64,000 bases of DNA from Neiella marina (GTDB taxonomy: Bacteria > Pseudomonadota > Gammaproteobacteria > Enterobacterales > Neiellaceae). Location of the stretch: the NCBI RefSeq assembly GCF_002165625.1, contig NZ_NGNS01000012.1:59693-123692 (forward strand). The letters run 5' to 3'. The notes beneath the pieces were generated by a model. The model searched no databases. It was not told where the DNA came from and saw nothing but the letters and a program-made list of their open reading frames with translations. Below, piece by piece: positions 26,179-35,611 of the stretch. Position numbers and translations under genes: made by a program. Position 1 is the stretch's first letter, and every line of letters begins with the position of its first letter.

Positions 26179-27009
26179 TTAATAACCCTGCGCGCGCAAG
26201 TTGGGAACAAATGCGTCAGATGCTAAACGCTTCAGCTCCGTCGCTAACGAGCCATCTTGGGCCAACATCAGATAGCGATAACCAGGTGGCCGCTTATCGA
26301 GCGCAAATTGCTCTGAACGCGGTTTAAACTGGATACACGTTGATGGTGTTGCAATCAAATGCAAGTGATCACGAGTTTGCTGCCAATCCTGATGGACATG
26401 ACCCCATACCACACCTCGAGCGTTATCCGCTTGTGCTAGCAATGACAATAATGCTTCACCGTTTTTCATCCGATGCTGATCAAGCCAACGGCAACCCATT
26501 GGCACCGGGTTGTGATGAACAAACACCAAAGTGAAATGGTTGGGGTTATCGCTCAGCGCCTGGGCAACAAATTCAAGCTGAGACTGCGCCAGTTCGCCAA
26601 AGGTAAAACCGCGAACCTGAGAATTGAGCATCAACAGTTGCCAGTGGTCAGTAAGGACTCGATCAACGCTAGACAGCGGTTCTGCACCAAGTAAATCAGG
26701 CATGATCAAACCGTCATCATGATTACCGGGTAACCACACCACAGGTTTGCCAAAAACCGCGATTTCTTCAGCGAACGCCTGATAAGAGGCGGGACTATCA
26801 TCTTGCGAAATATCACCGGTCACGACGACCAAATCAAACAACTGGTTGTCAGACTTAATGCTTGCCAGAACCGCAAGAAAACTGTCGCGAGTATTTACTC
26901 CGAGTAAGTCTTTCGCTGGATCGCCGAACAAATGAGTATCTGTGATTTGAAGGATTCGTAGCGTCCCAGTTTCCGACTCAGCTAATGTCAGAAAATCCTG
27001 ATTATTCAA
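26179..27009 (-). CDS. cpdA: 3',5'-cyclic-AMP phosphodiesterase CpdA
   Basis: A 276-residue class III cyclic nucleotide phosphodiesterase. Metallophosphoesterase motifs in order: ITDTHLF (21-27), VVTGDISQDD (about 62-71), WLPGNHDDG, FVHHNPVPMG and GHVHQ. A di-metal centre hydrolyses cAMP to AMP. The apparent start is TTG at 27007-27009, close behind the yqiB stop; homologues begin at about this point. E. coli gene order is preserved. Confidence 0.9.
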   Translation of the reverse strand: MNNQDFLTLAESETGTLRILQITDTHLFGDPAKDLLGVNTRDSFLAVLASIKSDNQLFDLVVVTGDISQDDSPASYQAFAEEIAVFGKPVVWLPGNHDDGLIMPDLLGAEPLSSVDRVLTDHWQLLMLNSQVRGFTFGELAQSQLEFVAQALSDNPNHFTLVFVHHNPVPMGCRWLDQHRMKNGEALLSLLAQADNARGVVWGHVHQDWQQTRDHLHLIATPSTCIQFKPRSEQFALDKRPPGYRYLMLAQDGSLATELKRLASDAFVPNLRAQGY

Positions 27010-27013
27010 TTTA

Positions 27014-27487
27014 TTACCAATTTATCAATTTTTTATGTAATTCGTTATTTGAGCCGACACCGTGGTCTAAACAAAATTCAATCCATTCGGCAAGAAACTG
27101 ATTAAGCTGCATTTTTTCGTCACGCTGATGCATGCGAATATTCGGATAATCATAGCTTGCCCGAACACTGCAGATCTGCTGACAACTTAACACTTCTGCC
27201 ATCCTCGCATCATGGTACAACCGCACCTGCATGGTCGGAGCCAAATACTTCGGCATCCCCTGCCGACTTTGGGTTAACCGAATAGTCGTGGTGTATGGCG
27301 CTTCATCTTCAATATCCAGTCCAAGGGTTTCGCCGGCTTGACTAAACGTCATGGTGGCTTCGCCTGCGAGTCCATTGATCAGCCGGGTCAAGCTCGCATA
27401 ATTACGCGCACAACATGCATGCAGCTCCGAGATATTTGGAACATAGCGTTTATTGTTTAGTTGTCGCTGAGCTTGGTTTCCAGCCAT
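27014..27487 (-). CDS. yqiB: YqiB family protein (DUF1249)
   Basis: A 157-residue DUF1249 protein, homologous to E. coli YqiB. Conserved features are KRYVPNISEL near the N-terminus, VRLYHDARMAEVLSCQQI, the ASYDYPNIRMHQRDEK segment and QFLAEWIEFCLDHG. Function is unknown; the gene is almost always next to nudF and cpdA. The ATG at 27485-27487 gives the length closest to homologues and overlaps the nudF end by 31 bases; an ATG at 27523 would add 12 residues. Confidence 0.82.
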   Translation of the reverse strand: MAGNQAQRQLNNKRYVPNISELHACCARNYASLTRLINGLAGEATMTFSQAGETLGLDIEDEAPYTTTIRLTQSRQGMPKYLAPTMQVRLYHDARMAEVLSCQQICSVRASYDYPNIRMHQRDEKMQLNQFLAEWIEFCLDHGVGSNNELHKKLINW

Positions 27488-28116
27488 TGTTGTCGAATAC
27501 GTTGATGATTCATTGCTAGCCATTGTAACCCGATAATGCTGGCAGCATTGTCAATTTTTCCCGAATCAAGCAGTTTTAACGCCTCTTCAATTGAATAAAC
27601 ATGGACACGAATATCTTCATGCTCTGTTGCCAGACCATGTAAGCCGCCCGCCCCGCTGCTATCAACTTGACCGATAAACAGGCTGATTCGTTCGCTGCAG
27701 CCTCCCGGACTTGGCAGATAACTGCAAATCAGTTCCACCTGTTCAACATTCAGCCCAGCTTCCTCAACAGCTTCACGGCGAGCAACATCTTCCGCCGATT
27801 CGCCTTCTTCGATGATCCCGGCTACCAATTCAAGTAACCAAGGATAGTCCGAGGTTTCGACCGCACCGAGACGAAATTGTTCAACCATAACCACCTGATC
27901 CAAAACAGGATCATAGGGTAAAAGTACAGCAGCGTGACCTCGCTCAAGCATTTCACGTTCAATGACAGGGGTCCAACCACCAGCAAACAGCCGGTGTTTT
28001 AACTGATACTTACTTAAACGAAAGAATCCTTGGTAAGCAGCTTCCGTTGCAACGATCTCAACATCACTAACACTCAAGCCTGAACCTGACTGTGAGATTT
28101 CATTTTTTTTGCTCAT
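27457..28116 (-). CDS. nudF: ADP-ribose pyrophosphatase NudF
   Basis: A 219-residue Nudix hydrolase of the NudF/AdpP type. The Nudix box runs GIIEEGESAEDVARREAVEE and continues AGL (about 104-126), with the REAVEE metal ligands intact. NudF cleaves ADP-ribose to AMP and ribose 5-phosphate. The ATG 28114-28116 is preceded by AAGGAG at suitable spacing. It is divergent from tolC, as in E. coli, and opens the run leading to parE. Confidence 0.92.
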   Translation of the reverse strand: MSKKNEISQSGSGLSVSDVEIVATEAAYQGFFRLSKYQLKHRLFAGGWTPVIEREMLERGHAAVLLPYDPVLDQVVMVEQFRLGAVETSDYPWLLELVAGIIEEGESAEDVARREAVEEAGLNVEQVELICSYLPSPGGCSERISLFIGQVDSSGAGGLHGLATEHEDIRVHVYSIEEALKLLDSGKIDNAASIIGLQWLAMNHQRIRQQWLETKLSDN

Positions 28117-28186
28117 CAACTGCTCCTTGAACTTGTTAACCGTTTGTAACCGTCTATGCTACCAACAGAATTTTACATTTTTAACG

Positions 28187-28214
28187 TTGGCAGCAGCCGT
28201 AATAAGTTCATAAT
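28187..28214 (+). promoter_or_regulatory. Candidate sigma-70 promoter for tolC
   Basis: A -35-like TTGGCA (28187-28192) and a -10-like CATAAT (28209-28214) are separated by 16 bases, each matching five of six consensus positions. A transcript would start near 28221, about 50 bases before the tolC ATG. A second CATAAT lies a few bases further on. Confidence 0.45.
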
Positions 28215-28273
28215 ACGTGTGCATAATCGTATACACTAGTTGCTAGCAACAGATCAGGAATGGGATTACACCA

Positions 28274-29593
28274 ATGACAAAAACACTTCGTGCATTGAGC
28301 ATGGGAATTGCTCTCGCAGTGTGCAGCACTCCATCCTTCGCCGATGATCTTCATCAGATTTATCAAAAAGCTCTGGAAAAAGACGCGGTTTTACAACAAG
28401 CGATCGCCCAGCGTGACTCAGCGATGGAAGCGATAAGCGTAAGTCGGGCACCATTACTGCCACAAATAAACCTTACCGCAGACTACAGCACGACAGGCAG
28501 TAACCGTGACGTAAGAGAATTAGATCGCGGCACCGCAAGCCTGAGCCTTAATCAAAGCATTTATGACCGCTCCAATTGGGTCGGTCTGGATCGTGCTGAA
28601 AAAGTCGCCAGTCAAGCTGACACCAATTACCAGGCGGCATTGCAAGATTTAATGGTGCGAGTGAGCGAAGCCTACTTTGATGTGTTGAGCGCACGTGACC
28701 AACTTGAATTTGTCCAAGCGACTAAGAAAGCCATTGCCCGCCAATTAGAGCAAACTAAACAACGTTTTGCCGTAGGTCTGACAGCAATCACCGATGTTCA
28801 CGAAGCGCAGGCGGAATTCGATCAGTCAGTTGCCGACGAAATTGTGGCACTGAATCAACTCGAAAACAGCTATGAAGGCCTCCGTGAAATCACCGGCATG
28901 TATCACAAGGACCTGAACGTGTTGAACACCGAACGCTTCAGCCCAGTGCAACCGGACCCGAAACTGTCGAGCGATTGGCAAAAAATGGCCAACGACAAAA
29001 ACCTCAACCTGATTATCAGTCAGTTGGGTGTTGATATCGCAATGCAAGACATTGAGTTAGCGCAATCTGGTCACTGGCCAACGTTCTCGTTATTCGCTCA
29101 GTTGAATGCTGCCGATAACGATTATGACTCCAACCTAATCGGCAAATCGTCATACACCGACAATGTTATCGGTGTGCAGATGAACCTACCAATCTACACT
29201 GGTGGTGGCACAACTGCCCAGACTCGCGTCGCTCGCGCTAACTTTGTTGAAGCGAGTCAGGTACTCAATGAAACCTATCGCGCTGTAATGCGTGGCGTGA
29301 TTAACGCCTATAACAACGTTAAAGCCTCAATCAGTGCCGTTCGAGCGTTCGAACAAACTGTAATTTCTCGGGAAAGCTCACTGCAAGCTACTGAAGCCGG
29401 TTTTGAAGTGGGTACTCGTACCATCGTTGACGTTTTAGACTCAACACGAAACTTGTTTGACGCCAAAAGTCGTCTGTCAGATGCGCGCTACAACTACATT
29501 CTGAGTGTGGTGCAATTGAAGTTTGCCGCCGGTAACTTGTCTGAGCAGGATATTATTCTGATTAACAATGGCCTAACTCGACCAACCAGCTAG
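28274..29593 (+). CDS. tolC: Outer-membrane efflux protein TolC
   Basis: A 439-residue TolC-family outer-membrane channel. A signal peptide ends at CSTPSFA (cleavage about residue 23). Two homologous outer-membrane efflux repeats follow: DLHQIYQKALEKDAVLQQA, ISVSRAPLLPQINLTADYS and QSIYDRSNW mark the first, and EIDL-like plus VGVQMNLPIYTGGGTTAQ mark the second. It forms the trimeric exit duct for RND pumps and type I secretion; the MFP/RND pair at the right end of the window is one possible partner. It ends at a strong terminator. Confidence 0.93.
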   Translation: MTKTLRALSMGIALAVCSTPSFADDLHQIYQKALEKDAVLQQAIAQRDSAMEAISVSRAPLLPQINLTADYSTTGSNRDVRELDRGTASLSLNQSIYDRSNWVGLDRAEKVASQADTNYQAALQDLMVRVSEAYFDVLSARDQLEFVQATKKAIARQLEQTKQRFAVGLTAITDVHEAQAEFDQSVADEIVALNQLENSYEGLREITGMYHKDLNVLNTERFSPVQPDPKLSSDWQKMANDKNLNLIISQLGVDIAMQDIELAQSGHWPTFSLFAQLNAADNDYDSNLIGKSSYTDNVIGVQMNLPIYTGGGTTAQTRVARANFVEASQVLNETYRAVMRGVINAYNNVKASISAVRAFEQTVISRESSLQATEAGFEVGTRTIVDVLDSTRNLFDAKSRLSDARYNYILSVVQLKFAAGNLSEQDIILINNGLTRPTS

Positions 29594-29616
29594 GGTCATT
29601 AGCCCATTGAGAGAAC

Positions 29617-29646
29617 AAAAAAGGAGCGCTACGCGCTCCTTTTTTA
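29617..29646. terminator. Bidirectional terminator between tolC and hldE
   Basis: GGAGCGC (29623-29629) pairs with GCGCTCC (29633-29639). The stem is flanked by A6 upstream and T6 downstream, so it can work for tolC on the plus strand and hldE on the minus strand. Confidence 0.85.
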
Positions 29647-29663
29647 TTTGTTGATGTACTCGG

Positions 29664-31088
29664 TTACTGTTGCTTGATCTGTTCGATAATCTTTGTCGTT
29701 GAACAGCCATCTTCAAAATGCAGTACTTGTACCTCGCCACCATTGGCCCAAACGGCATCGGCACCGGCAATCTCATCAGGCTTATAATCACCACCTTTCA
29801 CCAACAAGTCAGGCAAGGTCTCGCCAATCACCCGAGCCGGAGTGTCTTCGCTGAAGGGTACCACCCAATCGACATCGCCAAGCGCTGCTAATACAGCCAT
29901 GCGCCGCTCAATGGGATTTACCGGTCGGCCTTGGCCTTTTAGTCGCGTGACGGAGGCATCATCATTGACAGCAACGATCAGCCGATCGCCCAATGCCCGA
30001 GCGGCTTGTAGGTAGGACACATGGCCCGCGTGAAGAATATCGAAACAACCGTTGGTCATCACGATGCGCTCACCCCGAGCTTTCGCTTGTGCAACCGCAA
30101 AGCCTAACTGTTGCTCAGTCACCACGCCAAAACCCGATTCGGTGCCTTCGGCAATGGCTTGGGCCAACTCCATTTGTGAAACGGTTGACGTGCCCAGCTT
30201 AGCAACCACAATTCCGGCGGCAATGTTAGCCAAAGCGCAAGATTCAGCAATCGGCGTGCCCGCAGCAAGCGACGCAGCTAGTACCGAGATCACCGTGTCG
30301 CCAGCACCTGTCACATCAAACACTTCTTTTACCATGGCCGGCAAATGCAGCTCGTCACCATCACCGGAGATAAGTGTCATGCCATGCTCACCTCGGGTCA
30401 CCAACAGCGCATCTAGCTCGAAATCATGGCGCAATTTATGTGCTTTGGCGACCAGATCGGCCTCGGATTTACACGTTCCAACAACGGCTTCAAACTCGCC
30501 AAGGTTGGGCGTTAGTAAGGTCGCCCCGCGGTACTTCTCAAAGTCTGTACCTTTCGGATCAACCAACACAATACGGCCTGCTTTGCGAGCGAGGCGAATG
30601 AGCTCAGCCACCTGACTTAGCGCGCCCTTGGCATAATCAGATAACACCACCACATTGGCCTCAACCAATGCCTGTTCAAATGAGGCGGTCATTGGCGCAG
30701 CATCAATGGCAGCAAAGCTCTCTTCAAAATCCAAACGGATCAGTTGTTGATGGCGACTAATCACCCGCAGTTTAGTGATGGTCGGCAAGTCTTCAACTTG
30801 CTGAAAATCAGTTGCTACACCGACGCCAGTTAATGCGCGCTGCAGCACTTCGGCGGCTTCATCGTTACCTGTCATCCCCAACAGTCGGGTATTAACTTTT
30901 AATGCTGCGAGGTTGAGAGCAACGTTAGCAGCTCCGCCAGGTCTGTCGTCAAACTGCTCTACTTTGACAACAGGCACTGGTGCTTCCGGACTAATTCGGC
31001 CCGTCGGACCTTGCCAATATCGGTCAAGCATGAGGTCGCCAGCAACGGCAACCTTGGCAGTGGAATAGTCGGGTAAGGTCAATTTCAT
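29664..31088 (-). CDS. hldE: Bifunctional heptose-7-P kinase / adenylyltransferase
   Basis: A 474-residue HldE. The N-terminal PfkB-type kinase (about 1-318) shows [21 protein letters not shown] and the ATP/anion site [14 protein letters not shown]. The C-terminal nucleotidyltransferase (about 340-474) shows [16 protein letters not shown] with the HxGH motif. It phosphorylates D-glycero-D-manno-heptose 7-phosphate at C1 and then adenylylates it, giving the precursor of LPS inner-core heptose. Start taken at the ATG 31086-31088, where homology begins (MKLTLPDYS). Confidence 0.95.
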   Translation of the reverse strand: MKLTLPDYSTAKVAVAGDLMLDRYWQGPTGRISPEAPVPVVKVEQFDDRPGGAANVALNLAALKVNTRLLGMTGNDEAAEVLQRALTGVGVATDFQQVEDLPTITKLRVISRHQQLIRLDFEESFAAIDAAPMTASFEQALVEANVVVLSDYAKGALSQVAELIRLARKAGRIVLVDPKGTDFEKYRGATLLTPNLGEFEAVVGTCKSEADLVAKAHKLRHDFELDALLVTRGEHGMTLISGDGDELHLPAMVKEVFDVTGAGDTVISVLAASLAAGTPIAESCALANIAAGIVVAKLGTSTVSQMELAQAIAEGTESGFGVVTEQQLGFAVAQAKARGERIVMTNGCFDILHAGHVSYLQAARALGDRLIVAVNDDASVTRLKGQGRPVNPIERRMAVLAALGDVDWVVPFSEDTPARVIGETLPDLLVKGGDYKPDEIAGADAVWANGGEVQVLHFEDGCSTTKIIEQIKQQ

Positions 31089-31246
31089 AGCGGATCCGAT
31101 CGAAAAGGCTGAGTCAGAAGTTAAGTGGCGCACAGTCTAACACATGGACCACCTCTAGGGAGTCTTGTGTTCTATAGTAGCTTTCATCACATCAGCAGCT
31201 TAGTTAGAATAGCCGACTCGTTTTTTTGCAGTCGCTTAATGAATTC

Positions 31247-32188
31247 ATGACAGAAAAGACCCCCGGCGATTTCCAGTGGTTTATGTTGCACCCCAAATAT
31301 TGGCCGGTGTGGTTTGGCTATGGCTTGCTTTGGCTGTTGGTGCAATTGCCGTTTCGTTGGATTATCGCCATCGGTTATGGTCTAGGCACGTTAGCGGGGG
31401 TGTTAATGCCACGCCGCCGCCATATTGCCGCAACCAACATTGAACTATGCTTTCCCGAATTGACGGCGCAGCAACGTCACCAGATGCTCAAACAAAACCT
31501 CAAAGAAGCTGGTGCGGCGTTAATGGAAACGGGTATCGCTTGGTTTTGGCCTGAGCGGCGCCTGCGAAAAATCACCGAACTAAAAGGTGTTGAGCATTTC
31601 GAGAAGATTCAGCAACAAGGACAAGGTATTGTCTTGCTCGCGTGCCACATGATGAGCTTGGAAGTTGGCTGCCGCCGATTCGCCATCGACTACCCAGCTG
31701 GAGGCATTTATCGGCCAAACAAAAACGCCGTGATGGAATACTTTCAGTATCGAGGTCGCAGTCAGACTGGCGCTTTAATGCTCAATCGCAACAATATCAG
31801 ATCCGCGTTTAAAGCACTGAAAAAGGGGCATGCGGTATGGTATGCACCCGATCAGGATCTCGGTCCTAGACGTTCCATCTTTGTGCCCTACTTCGGCATC
31901 CCTGATGCTGCAACAACACCAGCGACCGGTTCGATGGTAGCGCTAGGCAAGGCCGCACTGGTGCCTTTTTTCCAGTACCGCAAAGCCGATGGTTCCGGCT
32001 ACGTGTTAGAAGTTCAAGCGCCTGTCGAAGATTTTCCAAGTGGTGATGAACATGCCGATACGACTCGCGTCAACGCCATCATTGAGGCGAATGTTCGGCG
32101 TCACCCTGAACAATACCTTTGGGTTCACCGACGCTTTAAAACCAGGCCCAATAAAGAGTTGCCTTCTCGATACCAAAAACGCCGCTAG
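31247..32188 (+). CDS. lpxL: Lipid A acyltransferase, LpxL/HtrB family
   Basis: A 313-residue Kdo-dependent lipid A late acyltransferase. One N-terminal membrane helix lies near 22-45. The catalytic region has VLLACHMMSLEVGCRR (HxxxxE form of the motif), then YRPNKNAVMEY, VWYAPDQDLGP and VPYFGIPDAATTPATGSM, as in LpxL/LpxP. It adds a secondary acyl chain (laurate type) to Kdo2-lipid IVA. Start taken at the ATG 31247; no good Shine-Dalgarno is visible. Its TAG stop lies in the loop of the downstream terminator. Divergent from hldE. Confidence 0.9.
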   Translation: MTEKTPGDFQWFMLHPKYWPVWFGYGLLWLLVQLPFRWIIAIGYGLGTLAGVLMPRRRHIAATNIELCFPELTAQQRHQMLKQNLKEAGAALMETGIAWFWPERRLRKITELKGVEHFEKIQQQGQGIVLLACHMMSLEVGCRRFAIDYPAGGIYRPNKNAVMEYFQYRGRSQTGALMLNRNNIRSAFKALKKGHAVWYAPDQDLGPRRSIFVPYFGIPDAATTPATGSMVALGKAALVPFFQYRKADGSGYVLEVQAPVEDFPSGDEHADTTRVNAIIEANVRRHPEQYLWVHRRFKTRPNKELPSRYQKRR

Positions 32189-32199
32189 TGCGGCGTTTT
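32174..32199. terminator. Bidirectional terminator after lpxL
   Basis: CGCCGC (32180-32185) pairs with GCGGCG (32190-32195) around a four-base loop that includes the lpxL stop codon, with A5 before and T4 after. It also serves the convergent gene ending at 32221. Confidence 0.75.
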
Positions 32200-32220
32200 G
32201 CTGTTACTCAATTGAGCTTG

Positions 32221-32748
32221 TTAGTTCGACTCGACCCAACTCGCTTTGTCAAAGTCATAGCTCAAACGTCGCCAACCCGGCCCCTCTGGGTCGATTAGCT
32301 TGATTTGCCTGACCAGAGCCCCCCACCGAACATACACTTTATCTTGCTCAGCATAATCACTCATCAAGCTATCTGTGGGTTGATTAATGGTTTGTTTTTT
32401 ATAGCGGTTGTTTTGCCAAGAATAGACCAATAAGCCGGCAAAGCGCTCTTCAACCTGTTGCAACAAAACGATATCTGGCTGGGGGTTACCAACTAATTTA
32501 TCAAGCCACATTTCTGCAAACGGCTGGCCGTAAGCTTCATAAAGCGTTTGTTGGGTACCATCGGGCATATCAATGGTCAGCACAAACATGCCCTTATTGC
32601 AGTCTCCGGTTAAGCTTAGCGACACCCGATACCCCGATTTTTCTTCGGCTAGCGTTTGCTCACAATCAGCTCTAGCTAGGTTGCTGAAGCTGCCGCTCAA
32701 TATCAGCAAACAAATGCTGCCAAACTGCGATAACTTGTTGCCTTTCAT
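32221..32748 (-). CDS. Secreted protein of unknown function
   Basis: A 175-residue protein, family not recognised. Residues 1-27 form a clear signal peptide (CLLILSGSFSNLARA). Two cysteines, Cys29 and Cys50, could form a periplasmic disulfide. The mature part looks beta-rich (YRVSLSLTGDC, GMFVLTIDMPDG, IVLLQQVEERFAGLLVYSW), with an acidic DYAEQDKVYVRWG near 130. The start lies 77 bases inside the 3' end of glnE in another frame; the signal peptide would be lost with a later start, so the overlap seems real. Translation is probably coupled to glnE. Confidence 0.7.
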   Translation of the reverse strand: MKGNKLSQFGSICLLILSGSFSNLARADCEQTLAEEKSGYRVSLSLTGDCNKGMFVLTIDMPDGTQQTLYEAYGQPFAEMWLDKLVGNPQPDIVLLQQVEERFAGLLVYSWQNNRYKKQTINQPTDSLMSDYAEQDKVYVRWGALVRQIKLIDPEGPGWRRLSYDFDKASWVESN

Positions 32749-35563
32749 TGCTAAACTCCGTCGCCGAAACCTTTGCCTTTTGCCGCTGAAGCGCCAGATG
32801 ATGGCCTTTATTGCGATACAAACAATAAGCTTCGGTAAGCTGTGAGGCTTGCTCAGCGGTCAATAATTGCTGCTCTGCCGCAGTCTCAAATATTCTCAGA
32901 TTATCTGACCAATCAGCCATGCTGGGCAGATCCTGACCAAACCCGAGAACTAAGTATTGAGCAATAAACTCAATATCGGCAATACCGCCGGGATCTTGTT
33001 TAAGATCGAACGAATCGTCATCTTTGGAGCCCAGATGGTCGCGCATTTTATGACGCATTTTCACCACTTCAAGCGCCAGCTCCGCCATGTTTCGTGGCAA
33101 GCAAACAATCTCTCGTCGCAAGCTTGCAAAGGCATCCAGTAGTTGCTCAGAGCCAAACACAGCTCTGGCTCTTACCAACGCTTGATGCTCCCAGACCCAT
33201 GCTTCTTGTTTTTGATATTCAGCTAAAGAATCAAGGTGAGTAATCAACAGCCCTGAAGCGCCGGATGGCCGCAAACGCAGGTCAATTTCGTACAACTCAC
33301 CGCTGTGCGTTCGAGTCGTCATCAAGTGACTAAATCGTTGCACCAACTTCACCAAAAATTGCGTGGTATCAATGGGTTTCTCCCCCGTCGTGACACCGGG
33401 CTTGACCATGTGAAAAAACACAATATCGAGGTCAGAATTGTAGCCTAGCTCCAAACCACCGAGCTTGCCGTATCCCAGTACCGCCACACATTGATTGGCA
33501 CTGGTCCCCCCCTCTGGAGTACCGTGGCGCACGGTCAATTGCTGCCATGCAGCGTGAACGCAATAATCGAGTAAAACTTCTGCCAGCCGAGTCAGATGAT
33601 CACTGACTTTTGTGATTGGTAATTGACCGGCAACATCAGCTGCTGCGATCCGCAACTGATGAGCTTGTTTAAAGTGCCGCAACGCTTCCATCTGCTGCTC
33701 TAAATCATCCTCATCCACCCGCAACATATATTGACGCAATTCATCCTCATAGGCATCAAGTGCTGTTGGCTGATAAAGCTGGGCCGGTTCAAGTAACTCG
33801 TCCAACAACATTGGGTGGAAAGCGAGTTGATTGGCGATCCAACTGCTGGCCTGACACAAACTCACCAACTGCTTGAGCGCCTTAGGGTTTTCAAGCAGTA
33901 ATTCAAGATAGGTCGTTCGGGTTAACACAGGTTCGATGACGCCAAGCACCGAAGGCAGTGTTTGCGCGGGGCGGTCAGTTTGGCACACCGCGGCTAACAC
34001 CATCGGCATTACCCGTTCCAACGCATCGCGCCCACGCGGTCCTAACTGACGCTTTTTGCTCTTGTCGTAAAAAGTCTGCAGGTCAACTACGAAGCGATCC
34101 GGCTCAGCAACCCCAAGCTCTCGGCAAATTCCCTCAACGAGTTCCTGCTGCCAGACGTCTGGCCATAACGGCAGGGCTTGCAAGACCTCCTGTTCTGGCT
34201 CCTCGTCGCCCGGCTGTTCACCGATCACCATGGTAAAGCCTTGATGAACAACTTGACGTTGCTGCTCCAGGTCGTCTAGCAACTGTTGCCAACTGCTGCA
34301 GCCCATAATGGCGGCAATTCGGGCTTGCTCAAACGCCTCGTCGGGCAAGGTTTGAGTTTGCGCATCTCGAACCCCTTGCAGGGCATGCTCCAGCTTTCGC
34401 AAATACCGGTAGCTGTCGGCGAGCGATTGCATATTGGTATCTGGCAGCGCCTTAAGCTGCTCGATAACGGCGAGTGTTTGCAGTAGATTTCTGCCTCGTA
34501 GTCCACGCTCCCTGCCTCCGCGCATCAGTTGCACCGCTTGAGCAACGAATTCGACTTCCCGAATACCGCCGGATCCCAGTTTAACGTTTGCTTTCAGCTG
34601 CCGACGCCTTACTTCCTGCTCAATCAGTAGTTTCATTTTCCGCAGCGACTGAAACGCTGAAAAATCGATATAGCGACGATAAACAAACGGAGTCAGCAAC
34701 TGCCGCAATTCGGTGGCATATTCACTGTTATCACCAAGCACCCGAGCCTTCACCATAGCGTAGCGTTCCCACTCGCGGCCATGATGCTGGTAGTAGTCTT
34801 CCAAGGCCGAAAATGGCATCACTAACGGCCCACTATCGCCAAATGGTCGCAAGCGCATATCGACCCGAAACACCGAACCATCAGCGGTGGTTTGATTCAG
34901 CACATGAATCAATCGCTGACCAAGACGGATGAAAAATTCCTGATTGTCACGTTCGCGTCGAACGCCCTGAGTGGCGCCGGGCTCTGGGTAGGTAAAGATT
35001 AAATCAACATCGGAAGAGACATTTAGTTCTTCGCCACCAAGCTTACCCATGCCGATAATCAATAACGGCTGCGGTTGTCCGGTTTTGTTACAGGGGGTTC
35101 CCCAACGCTGGACCAAATCCTGATACAGCCAATCATTGGCTTGAACAATAATCTCATCTGCTAGCGCAGACGTGGCTTCGAGCACTTCATCCAAATCTGC
35201 GTCGCCTAGTAGGTCGCGCCAAATAATATGAAACTGCAGTAGACGACGGGCTTGACGCAATCGGGTCATTAGCACCGGCTCACTATCGGCGCCTTGAATG
35301 TGATGAGTAACTTGCTCGGCGATGCGTTGTTTATTGAGAGCTTGGTTTAGCGAGCCTGACTGCAACCAATCGGCCACGGCGCTCGGATCGTACATCACCA
35401 CATCAAACAGAAAGTCGGATAAAGCAAAGGCGTGACTGAGTTGGTGTTGGAAAGGGAGAAGATTGGCCACATCGTGGCGATCACTGAGTTTGTGCCATTG
35501 CCGCTGACCATGGTCTTGCAAGTCAGTCGCCAAGGCTTGCCATGCGACGGGCTTAATCGTCAT
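32672..35563 (-). CDS. glnE: Glutamine synthetase adenylyl-transferase/removase
   Basis: A 963-residue GlnE with two nucleotidyltransferase-fold active sites. The N-terminal adenylyl-removase site is GMGKLGGEELNVSSDVDLIF (about 170-190). The C-terminal adenylyl-transferase site is GYGKLGGLELGYNSDLDIVF (about 695-715). Helical linker and GlnD_UR_UTase-type domains are in the family order and the length is close to E. coli's 946. It sets glutamine synthetase activity in response to PII and glutamine. It lies 48 bases after ygiF; the ygiF-glnE order is as in E. coli. Confidence 0.96.
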   Translation of the reverse strand: MTIKPVAWQALATDLQDHGQRQWHKLSDRHDVANLLPFQHQLSHAFALSDFLFDVVMYDPSAVADWLQSGSLNQALNKQRIAEQVTHHIQGADSEPVLMTRLRQARRLLQFHIIWRDLLGDADLDEVLEATSALADEIIVQANDWLYQDLVQRWGTPCNKTGQPQPLLIIGMGKLGGEELNVSSDVDLIFTYPEPGATQGVRRERDNQEFFIRLGQRLIHVLNQTTADGSVFRVDMRLRPFGDSGPLVMPFSALEDYYQHHGREWERYAMVKARVLGDNSEYATELRQLLTPFVYRRYIDFSAFQSLRKMKLLIEQEVRRRQLKANVKLGSGGIREVEFVAQAVQLMRGGRERGLRGRNLLQTLAVIEQLKALPDTNMQSLADSYRYLRKLEHALQGVRDAQTQTLPDEAFEQARIAAIMGCSSWQQLLDDLEQQRQVVHQGFTMVIGEQPGDEEPEQEVLQALPLWPDVWQQELVEGICRELGVAEPDRFVVDLQTFYDKSKKRQLGPRGRDALERVMPMVLAAVCQTDRPAQTLPSVLGVIEPVLTRTTYLELLLENPKALKQLVSLCQASSWIANQLAFHPMLLDELLEPAQLYQPTALDAYEDELRQYMLRVDEDDLEQQMEALRHFKQAHQLRIAAADVAGQLPITKVSDHLTRLAEVLLDYCVHAAWQQLTVRHGTPEGGTSANQCVAVLGYGKLGGLELGYNSDLDIVFFHMVKPGVTTGEKPIDTTQFLVKLVQRFSHLMTTRTHSGELYEIDLRLRPSGASGLLITHLDSLAEYQKQEAWVWEHQALVRARAVFGSEQLLDAFASLRREIVCLPRNMAELALEVVKMRHKMRDHLGSKDDDSFDLKQDPGGIADIEFIAQYLVLGFGQDLPSMADWSDNLRIFETAAEQQLLTAEQASQLTEAYCLYRNKGHHLALQRQKAKVSATEFSNERQQVIAVWQHLFADIERQLQQPS

Positions 35564-35611
35564 GGAAATTCCTTGTAATGTAATTTGAACAGCTAATGCT
35601 CATTGCGTGCA

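Noticed and set aside
30052..30615. 187-codon open frame on the plus strand
   Set aside because: Lies wholly antisense to hldE, whose protein is unmistakable; Ser/Ala/Pro-rich composition is typical of a shadow frame.
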